64,000 bases of DNA, taken from the NCBI RefSeq assembly GCF_002105155.1, contig NW_019028980.1:1302001-1366000 (forward strand). Reading direction: 5' to 3'. The stretch comes from Lobosporangium transversale. Lineage: Eukaryota; Mortierellomycota; Mortierellomycetes; Mortierellales; Mortierellaceae. The translations under genes and the position numbers were made by a program. The notes beneath the pieces were generated by a model. The model worked only from the letters and a program-made list of their open reading frames with translations, had not been told where the DNA came from and searched no databases. Every line of letters starts with the position of its first letter. Within the stretch, counting starts at the first letter, position 1. Below are positions 10,095 through 20,189 of this stretch, piece by piece.

Positions 10095-10850
10095 GCAAGA
10101 GAAGAATCTAGTACAATCGTATCAGTGTTACTTGGCGTCACAGACGATGATTATTGGTCTTTAAGATCTTTGAGATATAGAGATATAGAAGCCTAGCTAT
10201 GGAAGTAGAAGTTGGCTTTGACTATATATAGTCAACATTAGTAATAAAGAGAAAGCAGAGGCAGAGATGCCGAGCATTTACTGAATTATTAAAGTACATG
10301 GCCGCTTTGTGAGACAAGATCAGACAAATAAAGTTAATCTGTCAACTGTTCGTGGTATTAAGCGTGTTTATAGGGATGATGCAGAAGGTTCTCTGAGAAT
10401 TGAATGAGAATGAGAATGACAATGGCAATGGTAATGGTAATGGCAATGGTAATGGTAATGGCAATGGTAATGGTAGTGCGAAAAGAGAAGAAGCCTGTTA
10501 TGCATGCAAATGATTGTGGATTTTTTTAAGCCTGTATGCTTTTTCTTCAGGTTGGCGCTGTTTGTGCAATAGGTTTGTGCTGTTTTCAGAACAGGTTCGC
10601 GCTGTTTTAGAAAAGGTTTGTGCTGTTTCAGAACAGGTTCATGCTGTTTCACAACAGGTTCATGCTGTTTCAGAACAGGTTCGCGCTGTTTGGGCAATCA
10701 GCTTGTGCTGTATGGGCAATCAGCTTGTGCTGTATGGGCAATCAGCTTGTGCTGTATGGGCAATCAGCTTGTGCTGTATGGGCAATAGGTTTGTGCTCGT
10801 TTTCTTCCAGCACGTGCTGGAAACCAAAACATCACGCCCTTTCTCTTCAG
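10095..10850 (-). repeat. Right terminal inverted repeat of the hAT-like element
   Basis: Reverse complement of 5235-5990, with equal length (756 bp) and the same tandem 22-bp, 21-bp and hexamer tracts in mirror order. The 109-codon frame 10368-10697 is the identical translation of the left-arm frame 5388-5717, which shows the arms match through the repetitive core. The interior boundary is sharp: left TTCTCTTGC/AACAG, right TTCTCTTGC/CACTC when read in the same orientation. Confidence 0.88.
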
Positions 10851-10854
10851 AATT

Positions 10855-11575
10855 AATCTATTTGACAACCCGGGTTGTCACTCTTATTTGACAACCCCCC
10901 CCCCAATTTAGCAGTCACACCGGCTTATTTGGCAACCCAAGGTCTTCAATTTTCACTTTTTTGTTATTTGACAACCCGGTTGTCAAGAAAAGAAGAAAAA
11001 TTGTCTTTTTCAACCTGTCACATGACAAGTCTTCACCCTCTTGCACTTATGGAGGGCCTTTCTCAGCTGGATTTCTAAAATGGTGGCAACACTCCATTAT
11101 CATGACTGTGGTTATAGCTTCTTCTGTCTCTCTTTTTTTCCTTTCCGCGTCTTACGCATGCGCCATCAAGCGTCGCATAACCACTCCGAATTTATGTATG
11201 CTTATATATCCAAAAACCCCTTAGTGCATGTTACCCGTATAGGCACATTTTCTATAAAGCAAACCCTTGTTTTAGAAATCAGTTGTAATAAAAAACAACA
11301 CCTCGTAACCAAAAAAAAAAGCTTGTTATTTGATGGAAGCTTTTAGATTGCTGGAGGGATTTCGTGTTGCTGAGGGATAGCAATAGAAACGATTTTCACA
11401 TAATAATCTTGCCAATAAAAAAAGGGTTGTCAAATAACAGTGAGCTTGGGGTTGTCAAATTAGATATTTTACTATTTGGCAACCCGGGTTGTCACGCAAA
11501 GAAAAAAAACTGAGAAAAATAATTAAGGGGGGGGGTTGTCAAATAAGAGTGACAACCCGGGTTGTCAAATAGATT
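10855..11575. mobile_element. 721-bp TIR element (MITE-like) with 49-bp terminal repeats
   Basis: AATCTATTTGACAACCCGGG at 10855 reappears inverted ending at 11575. The match covers 49 bp: AATC + TATTTGACAACCCGGGTTG + TCACTCTTATTTGACAA + nine C. The motif TTTGACAACCC is scattered inside both subterminal regions (about 10929, 10969, 11425, 11450, 11473), often as a palindrome TGACAACCCGGGTTGTCA or a near variant. No transposase frame is present, so the element is non-autonomous. No target-site duplication was found. It starts 4 bp beyond the right end of the hAT-like element, so one may have inserted at the edge of the other. Confidence 0.75.
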
Positions 11576-11609
11576 CACCCCCTGCATGCTCTTTAAGAGA
11601 GAGACTATA

Positions 11610-11644
<35 letters not shown>

Positions 11645-12519
11645 CACAAATAAACACATACGCGTGCGTAAATTGCTTGGCTCTACTATCCTGTCTCCCT
11701 TTGCCCTTCTTCCTTGTCAATGTCATTCCTTCGTACGCATTCGATATACCAAAAAAAAAAAAAAAAAAAAAAAAAGGAAGCTGAATATCCATATTAACTT
11801 TTTATGGAATAAAAAATGATTTTTGACAAGACATCTCCAGCTTTTGTCAATGGAGCAATGTACATGTAGTCAATAAATAAATTAGGGCGTTGAGCCAGAA
11901 TCAACTCTATTTTTTTTTCTTTTTTTTTTTTTTCTTATCTTCGTATCTTTGAAAATGTGTAGTATAGTGAGCGACAAATACATGTAAATGTGATAAAGAA
12001 AGCAACCTAGCAAGCATGCTCTTAAAGGCGAGGCACATCAATTGACATGTCTGTTTATTTTTGTGTACAATATAGACTAGGAATACATTTTCTGTTGACA
12101 CATTAACACATCAAAAATGGGGAGGAGGGAGGGTTCTCACGCGGCGAAAACTATCATTCGGCGAGGGTGTTAGCATTGCACAAAACATTCAAACAAAATC
12201 GATTGTTTACGGCGGATTTTTGTGATCCCTACCAAAATAGACAAGAACGCGCTTTTGAACCGGATCTGCTCTGCTCCATGGTATACATCCTGCATTTAAA
12301 TTTTTTGACAATTGCCAAGACTTTAGACCAATCAAAAAGAAATAAAACACAAAATATGGGAACTTGAACAACTATAAATTGCCCATCGTCTTTGCCACTT
12401 TCTTTTCTTCTTCCTTCCTTCCTTTACTTCCTTCAACATCTTTTCTTTCCTCTCCTACTTTCATTCTTTTATATATATATATATATATATTTTTTCCTAG
12501 AACTCCTTTATCCTTCATC
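11576..12519. promoter_or_regulatory. Intergenic region and promoter of the acetyltransferase gene
   Basis: Holds long homopolymers (A-runs near 11617-11643 and 11752-11775, T-run near 11918-11932). Immediately before the ATG at 12520 there is a pyrimidine-rich stretch (12398-12468) and an (AT)n run (about 12471-12490), a common core-promoter arrangement in fungi. No gene was recognised in the rest. Confidence 0.45.
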
Positions 12520-12705
12520 ATGACTATCGAGGTCCCTGAAACCAAGTATGACTACAAGAACTATACTCAAGGCCCCATTGCCTACCCTGTGCAAAAGCGA
12601 TCCCAAAGAATCGACATTGGTGATGGGCTTGTCATGCGTTGGTCGACTCGCGAAGATGCGGACAATGTTGCTGATTGCATGGCCGAGGCTTTTCGCGTAA
12701 TATTC

Positions 12706-12737
<32 letters not shown>

Positions 12738-12925
12738 TACTTTTTTTTTTAAAAATGACTAAATATTTTATCTTTATCATTTAATTTTTTTTTTTTTTTT
12801 TTTTTTTTTTTGGCAGTGGATGCCAGGAGCTGAAATTGTCAAGGAAGATGAGCGGCCTGGTCCTCATGCTATTGTCCATGCGGCCATGGTAAGTCTTTTT
12901 TTTTTTCTCATCTTTTTATTATTGC

Positions 12926-12956
<31 letters not shown>

Positions 12957-14601
12957 CAAAAATTAATTAATAATTTGCGCTGCACTTAACAGAAACGACT
13001 GCTGCACGGCAATCATGGCGTGATGACAGAATTCGATTACGCTCTCGTAGAGAACACTCTAGCCAAAGAAGGTGAAAACCCTATTGTGGCCTGTATCTGT
13101 CTCCATGCTTGTAGTGGATACTATGGCAAGGTCCGTCTGGTCTATGGCAAACCAGAATGTGTTGGTACCCTTCCAGGTAAATATATTTATAAAAAAAAAT
13201 AAAATAAAATAGATCGTACCTGCCACATTCTTCCAACTCATATCCTTCTACTATTGATCCCATGTCCTCATAGAATACCGTAACAGGGGCTTAATCCGTC
13301 GACTGTTCCATGAAATGATCCACCCAGCTTCCGATAGCCGTGGCGATCTTATCCAGATCCTTCCTGGGATCCCTCACTTCTATCTCCAATTCGGATACGA
13401 ATACGCATGCCGTGATCGAACCCCTCTCATAATTGAGACTCCTCTAACGGTCCTCCCCGACCTCGATCCAACTTCTAAAAAAGGACAAAACGGTGATCTT
13501 GTCCCAGATGAAACTCTCTTTGCGCTTCGAGCCCCTACTTTGGACGACATCCCTTATCTGGTCAAGATGAGTACGCCTGAACGGCTATTGAATCAAGCAA
13601 AAATCGGCTTGATCTATGATGAAGCTTACTGGAAATACACAGCCTTTGAATGCTGGCGGACCCAATCCTGCAAGTATGACACTCCTCGAACCACCAGGAT
13701 CATCGTTGATCCAAAGACCGGTCGTGATTGTGGTATTGCCACCATCAATGTTCGGAAAATCCCTGTGCTTCATATCTTTACACTTGAGGAAGGGTATCAA
13801 TACCGGGATGCACTCTACCCTGTCTTGCGTCAATTAATCCATATCATTAGTCAGCCCACTCCCTGGGAACTGAAGCAACAGCAACAGCAACAGAAAGAAA
13901 AGCAAGCTGATGAAAAACAAGAGCAAAACAAGCAAGACAATAAAAAGGAGGCAGCGGTAGAAAATGTTGAAGCCAAAGAGGACAACAAGCCAAACTCTCC
14001 GGCGCCGGCCCAGAGCGAGAAAAAGATTCAGACACTCGGCATTGCTTTGGATTACCAACATCCAATCGCTCAACTTCTCGAAAGTAAATCCAAGCTTAGT
14101 TCATTCGAGCTTCGGTTCTACACTCGCATTTTCTCTTATGCAAAGTTCATCCTTAAAGTGGCTCCGGAACTCGAAGATCGTCTGGCCAAGTCTTGTCTCG
14201 CAGGCATTACTGTCACTTGGCAATTCGATTTCTTTCGTAAAGTCGTCGGCTCTGCAGGGCGTGGACTCGAGATCGTCTTCAAAGAGGGCAAGATCGTCTC
14301 TGCTACAGATGACTATGTCCCCCTCTCAAATGATGCCAAAATGCTTGCGGCTCGCAAGAGAATCGCTCTGGCGAAAGCAGAAGGTCGACCTGACAAGAAG
14401 CCTTTGATCTTCTCGGCAGAATTTGCGCCCCTTTCGTTCACAAAGCTGCTAGTCGGTGAGAAGAGCCTTGAGCAGATGTTGGAGCATTATGCGGAAGCTT
14501 CCGTTTCTGACCCGGACGAAGGCACAGGACATGAAGCAAAAATGATGCTTAACATTTTGTTCCCAAAGCAGCAGTTTCACATGGACACGTTCTGGTGGTA
14601 A
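12520..14601 (+). CDS. GNAT-fold N-acetyltransferase with C-terminal extension, 586 aa
   Basis: Four exons join in frame: 12520-12696, 12817-12888, 12993-13176 and 13274-14601 (587 codons). Donors are GTAATA, GTAAGT and GTAAAT; acceptors are GCAG, ACAG and ATAG. Residues 1-59 begin MTIEVPETKYDY and lead into the GNAT strand-helix VMRWSTREDADNVADCMAEAF. The acetyl-CoA loop is EYRNRGLIRRLF (about 145-156), followed by GIPHFYLQFGYEYA, the phrase typical of fungal two-domain GNAT proteins related to Eis-like enzymes. A second domain follows (ALRAPTLDDIPYLV onward). A low-complexity Lys/Gln linker lies at about 345-394 and separates it from a C-terminal part ending FPKQQFHMDTFWW. No signal peptide or membrane segment was seen, so a cytosolic enzyme is likely; the acceptor substrate is unknown. 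Introns 1 and 2 carry long A-runs and T-runs. A short A-rich frame in intron 1 is not coding. Confidence 0.85.
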
Positions 14602-15122
14602 CATCTTTCACATCGACAGTCATAGCCCCTTCCGTGCTAGCAAATTTTTCTTTGTCTTTATTTTTTTTTTTTTTTTTTTTTTTTTTACATTCCTATTATA
14701 ACTATTATGTTGACAAACTAGTATGCTAGTGTGGTGCAGATAATGCAGATGTTATTTTTTTTTTTCCGAAAAGTACGATGATGGTCAATGATAAATGTGA
14801 ATGAGAAAAAGAGAAAAATAAAAAATAAAAAAGGAAAAAGGAAAAAGGAAAAAAAAAAAAAAAAAAAGAATTGAAAGAATTGAAAGACAAGAATGAAAAG
14901 GAAAAGAATGCAAAAAGATAAATAAATGCATCATGAATAAAAGTAAGAAAAGTAGGATAGGATTTCGGTAGGAGGATGATAAAAGAAAAGAAAAGGGTAT
15001 AAAACACTGACAACCTGCCATACCATTCTCGTTTCTCGTGGTCTTGGAAGGATCGGTAGTTCTGCATTGGATATGGGTATGATCGGGTATGAAGGATAGG
15101 AACGACTTTTTTTGTTTTGTTT

Positions 15123-15159
<37 letters not shown>

Positions 15160-15196
15160 AGCAGGCGCCATGATTAAAAAACAGACATCAATCTAT
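14602..15196. other. Convergent 3' region between acetyltransferase and zinc-finger gene
   Basis: The 3' ends of two convergent genes meet here. The region has T-runs near 14659-14686 and 15127-15158 and an A-rich stretch near 14815-14870. No gene was recognised; the phenylalanine- and lysine-rich frames are homopolymer translations. Confidence 0.55.
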
Positions 15197-18100
15197 TCAC
15201 ATTTGTTGAGGATCAACTGGCATTGGACCATAACCTAGATCGGCACCCATCTGGGGCGCAATATTTGTTACATTTAAGCCAGGAGCTGGAATACCACCGC
15301 TAACTGCGAGCTGGTCGTTCGCCATAAAGTACAAATTGCCTCCCGTGTTATTGTCTTGCATCATTGCCATGTTGACCCTCTGCGTATCATTGGTAGTCAT
15401 CGTCAATGTCGAAAGCATGGCGGGAGTTGGATGAGACATGGAAATACCCGTAACAGGCATTCTCACATTGAGGGGCAGTGACATACCAACTGGTACTGCT
15501 GTTGGTGTAGGGCTTCTCAAAGATACCGTAGGAGCAATCCCCGTCTGGAACCCTGGCGATCCTGAAGGCGTCAATGGCTGTACGCCACCATCTGCTGATG
15601 ATACGGCCACAAGCCCATTGGGCTGAGGCTGATAAACGGATTCGATCATCACTACGCCACTATCTGCCGACATGGGACCATTGCTCATCATCATGGATAA
15701 TGTTGGAACTGAGGATGACGATGAATGAGTAGAGAGTGCGGGTGTCAAAAGCGCAGTGTTGAACCCTGTCATAGAGGACTTGAACAATGTGGCATCACTA
15801 GCACTTGTCATAGCTATTGAGGCGGATGGGCTTGTGCCTGGAGGCATCGTGCCAATACCGTTAATAGGGGAGCCCCCGATAGTTAACGAGTCTGGTGCCA
15901 CCGTAAGATGCGATTGCATCGGAAATGTTGGTGTGGGTAGGGCTGGCACTGCAGGAATCACTGATGCTGTAGAAGCTGATGCGGCTGATGTTCCCACAAT
16001 AGCTGTGGCAGCTGCTGCGGCAATTGCAGCGCTCTGACTCTGATTGCGTCTGTGTTTAGATCTTCCAGACCCCGCCGTGTAATCAGGATGGTATGGATGG
16101 CTGTAGTGCGCACGATGCTGCTGTGAACTAGTCGATGCCGATCCAGTATCACTGACTTTATCAGATGATGAGGTCGAAGCAGCCCCATGTGTGGCTCCCG
16201 ATCCGCGCAGAACTCCTCCACCTTGCTTAGACTCGTGGGCAAGCTCATGCTTCTTAAGAGATCTAGCGTGGTAATACGCCTTAGGACATCCCTCGACAGC
16301 ACAAATGTAAGGCCGAACATTAGAATGTGTCTTAGTATGTGTGGTTAACGAGTCTGGTCGAGAAAACTTTTTATCGCAACCTAGAAGCCAAAATAGAGTG
16401 CATATCATAAAATCAGAATAAGAAAATAAAATAAAAAGAAATGACAGTGCTCGACATTCAAAGATCCCTTACCTGGCACAAGACACTTGAAAGGTCGCTC
16501 GCCAGTATGGGTCCGCAGGTGGTTATACATTTTATGTCGTTTAGTGAATGGTTTCATCATCCTAGGACATCCTTGCCAATCACAGCTATAGCAAGCTTTG
16601 CCACTGCCAATATGCGTCTCTGCAACATGGACGTTCAACTCGACCATAGACTCGAACGGCGTGTTACAGTCCCTCCACAAACAGACCAGCTGCTGTGGCG
16701 TCTCGGAGTCTTCTGCGCCATTCGTATCTATTGAGCCTTTGCTTGACTTTACTGGCGGTTCTTCACCATCTTCGCCCTCATTTTCGTCATCTTCCAGGTC
16801 ATCCTCGTTTTCTTCGTCATCATCATCCCCATCATCGTCTTCATCGTTATTAGACGCAACAACTGCATGAAGGTTTGTAGGCGATTTGACAGCATAGGAT
16901 GATATGGTTGGAGAAGCCAGTTCTTTCTTCAGTCCTTCATCTTCTGTATTGGCTTGCATGGTGAGAGTTGGAGGCGAATTGGCAGGTGAAGGCGGTGACA
17001 GTGAAGATAACTGAGGACTTTCCTGCTTCTGTTGTGGCTCCTCTGTCTGAGCCTCTGATACTGACGATCCAGCTGAAGAGGATAAAGCTAAAAACAGTGG
17101 CTTAAAGGTTAGTTAACACGATCTAATATCAAATTAACAGACATTCACTTATTTGAAATCTAAATAAACGTGCACTACCAACTCTTACATTTCTCGTGCA
17201 TAAGCTCATCAGTTGACTCTTGCTTAATGGTGCTCATCCTTCGCAGAGGAATTGAACCTTCCAACTGCATTACCTTCTCAATAAGTTCCTGCTTCGTCAA
17301 CTCTTGCAGTTCGTCTCGCGTAGAAGGCTTCTCCAACTCTAACGGCTCCATCTTGGCTTCCTTGACGTCGTTCAGATTTTGAAGTTTGAATGTGGACGAG
17401 ACCTCCATAATGGTATCGACGAGCGAGTTATTGACGGGTCCTAAGATAGGTGAAGGCGCCGAAAGCGGCCCTGGGGAGTACGCATGACCGGGCTCTGCAG
17501 GAGATCCGAGGGTAGAGAGTGGCATTGCGCGTGCTTGAATCTCAGAAACGTTGATTTTTAACCCTGCTGCTGCCGCTGCTCTCGGGGAACGACTCTGGTG
17601 TGGTTCTACCCGGTGCAAACTATTAAACAGTGCTTGCTCCTTGGCTGCCATCATTTGCTGTTGTTGTTGCTGGAAATCTTGCTTTTGAAGCTGAATCCTT
17701 AACTCTGGCGAATGTTGGCCAGACGATGGATGACGACGGTGACGCTTCAATGCGTCTGTACTGTTAGGCAGGGCTGTTTCAGGCGGTGTGAATGCCGGAG
17801 AAGTGTTGACACTAGAAGGATGAGATGCTGCGGGTTGCATCGAGGGTACCAATGGCATGAATGAGCCCATGGATTCTGTACTAGACAGCGGCGTTGGATA
17901 AGGCATACTGGCTGTTGTTACGGCTGCAACAGAATGAGGTATCTGTTGGACTGTAAACCCTGTTGTATCCATTTCTCGACCTGGCTGCGGTATATTTGCC
18001 TGCAGAGGTCGTCCTTGAATATCTTGATTCAAACCTATACCCGTAGTCATAGCTTCCATTTCCTGAGCAACTGAGCTCATCATTTGAGGAGCTGCCATGA

Positions 18101-18231
18101 TCATCATGCTTTGGCCAATAGGCATCATAATGGGTCCCATGGTAGCTTCTACTGGACTGACGAGCGCTTGCTGAGAAGATGCAATGGCCACGGCTGCTAT
18201 CATGTCTTGTTGCTGCTGTTGCCGTTGTTGC

Positions 18232-18268
<37 letters not shown>

Positions 18269-18822
18269 GCTGTAGCTGCTGCTGTTGTTGTTGAATCTGA
18301 GCATTAAGCGCATGCAATTCCATGGTCGCCTGATTCGCGCCATCAAATGAAGACTGATGACGATGTATTACACGTGGCTGATTTGATGACTGTTGAGAGG
18401 CAATTACGGGCGTATGTGAACGAGATTGTGCGTTGATCTGTTCCTGGATTAACATTGCATTTTGCATCGACATCTCCGAGACCGAGACCGATACCGGCAT
18501 ACTTGTCGCTATGATATGTTGTACATGCTGTTGTTGCTGTTGGATCTGTTGCTGAAGGAGCTGCTGTTGCTGCTGCTGTTGTTGATGCAGTTGCTGTATC
18601 TGCTCCTGCTGCTGTTGCTGAAGTTGCTGTATCTGCTCCTGCTGCTGCTGCTGAAGCTGTTGGACTTGCTCGTGTTGCTGAAGTTGATGGACTTGCTCAT
18701 GTTGTTGAAGTTGATGGACTTGCTCATGTTGCTGAAGTTGATGGATTTGCTCATGTTGCTGAAGTTGATGGATTTGCTCATGCTGTTGTTGCTGTTGTTG
18801 TTGTTGTTGTTGCTGCTGCTGC

Positions 18823-18856
<34 letters not shown>

Positions 18857-19664
18857 GCTCCTGTTGCCGCTGCTGTTGCTGCTGCTGTTGTTGTTGTTGC
18901 TGATGTAAATGCTCTGTCTCTAGCATCTGTAAATGCATATTTTGTGACTCGGCTGCTTGTTGAAACGACATTGGTGTCAACACCGATATTGGCTGTGACT
19001 CTGCAGAGAGTATTGAAGGACTCACGAGTAGCAATTGTTGTTGTGCGGCAGGAGGGCTCATGGGTAGCGAAGACAGTAACGGAGCTTGAAAATCATGTGC
19101 GGGCATTGCTACAGTTGTTTGGAGCGAGAGATGTGGCTGCTCCATCATCTGCTGTATCTGTTGTTGCTGATGCTGTTGGTGCTGTTCAAACTGCTGTTGC
19201 TGTTCGAACTGTTGTTGCTGTTCGAACTGTTGATGCATTAATTGTTGTTGCTGCTGCATTAATTGTTGTTGTTGATGTTGCTGTTGTTGTTGCTGTTGTT
19301 GTTGTTGTTGAGTAGTTGGTACAGCCACAAAGTGGTGGGCTGGATGTGAGGCAGTGCTTGATTGAACTACCCCTTCCATCGGGAAGGATGTAGAAATGAT
19401 TTGTCCTTCAGGTCCAAAGACATGGCTGGGATGCTGAAGAGGAGCTCCGTTCATTAAAATAGGCTGATTATTATTGCTCTGTTGGAGTTGCTGTGGATCA
19501 TGAGTGTCGTTCAAAGGTGCAGCAAACCCTTCTCGAAGGGGAGCAATGTGTCCATTGTTTAATGTGTTGCTATGTAGAAGAATATGGTCACTACTCTCCT
19601 TGATGCTGTTGCTGACGAGCGTCTGATCATTAGGGGCCGAGGAAAAGCCTGAAATGTGGGTCAT
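15197..19664 (-). CDS. Gln-rich C2H2 zinc-finger transcription factor (GLI/ZIC-like fingers), 1424 aa
   Basis: Three exons join in phase 1: 19664-17189, 17087-16473 and 16380-15197 (2476+615+1184 nt, 1425 codons). Donors are GTAAGA and GTAAGG; acceptors are TTTAG and TCTAG. Residues 1-825 are dominated by polyQ tracts with a coiled-coil-prone HEQ-rich repeat (QLQQHEQVH type, near 18660-18780). A strongly acidic stretch lies at about 907-935. Four C2H2 fingers follow: CLWRDCNTPF (about 961-984), CDWQGCPRMM with TKRHKMYNHLRTHTGERPF (about 994-1020), CLVPGCDKKFSRPDSLTTH (about 1027-1045, split by intron 2) and CAVEGCPKAYYHARSLKKHE. CxxxxC spacing and a split first finger are GLI/ZIC/PacC-like. 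The Ser/Ala/Pro-rich tail ends VDPQQM. A nuclear DNA-binding regulator is very likely; target genes are unknown. A 10-kb stretch without genes lies upstream. Confidence 0.9.
18206..18300 (-). repeat. CAA/CAG trinucleotide tract inside the zinc-finger gene
   Basis: On the coding (minus) strand CAA and CAG repeats code for a run of more than 20 Gln. The tract is interrupted by occasional CGG and CTA codons. Confidence 0.85.
18783..18905 (-). repeat. Long CAA/CAG tract inside the zinc-finger gene
   Basis: About 40 nearly uninterrupted Gln codons, mixed CAA and CAG. Directly 3' on the coding strand are four to five copies of an 8-codon repeat (HEQ-IHQLQQ type), which suggests that the polyQ and the HEQ repeat grew by replication slippage. 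Confidence 0.85.
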
Positions 19665-20149
19665 TGGGCCGCTTATGTAAAGTCAAGAAAACTATGAAGA
19701 TGATAGGAGGCGGAGTGAGGATGGTGTATAAATGTGAGTAGTTAGACCTTGGGTGAATGGAGCGGATATCGAACTGCAAGTACATAATAAAGATTATGAA
19801 AAAATAGGTAAGAGATGAGTACACAAGTAAATAACCAGTCAATCAGTAGATGGGCACCAATGAAATTAGTAGTGCAGTGCACAAGTGAGTAAAGCGGAGA
19901 GCCAACCAAAAAGAAAAGATTCGAAAAGATAAAACAGCAAAGGTATTTCGAGAGGAAATAAAAAATGAAGGGAGTGACATGTCCATGAGCATGAACAAGA
20001 ATAAGAATGTAAAAGTAAATGAAGAAAGAGACAAAAAATTCATTGACCTCATTCATTGACTAAGAGGACGAAGCCAATGGTGGGAGCTAATTTGTGCGTT
20101 TGTCTCCGAATGTCTGTGCAAGATTTTTCTGGCCTATTTCTGGCGGCAG

Positions 20150-20189
<40 letters not shown>

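Larger units (their letters stand above)
5235..10850 (+). mobile_element. hAT-like DNA transposon with 756-bp terminal inverted repeats
   Basis: The sequence starting CTGAAGAGAAAGGGCG at 5235 reappears as its reverse complement ending at 10850. The match runs 756 bp inward on each side (5235-5990 and 10095-10850). The 4.1-kb interior carries a decayed hAT transposase on the plus strand. Element length is 5616 bp. The 8-bp target duplication expected of hAT elements is not seen: the bases left of 5235 do not match those right of 10850, where a second TIR element begins only 4 bp away. hAT elements normally have TIRs of tens of bp, so these very long repeats are odd. Insertion truncated the divergent partner gene on the left. 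Confidence 0.8.

Noticed and set aside
18462-18908. Leucine-rich 148-codon frame on the plus strand
   Set aside because: Antisense translation of the CAA/CAG repeats of the zinc-finger gene.
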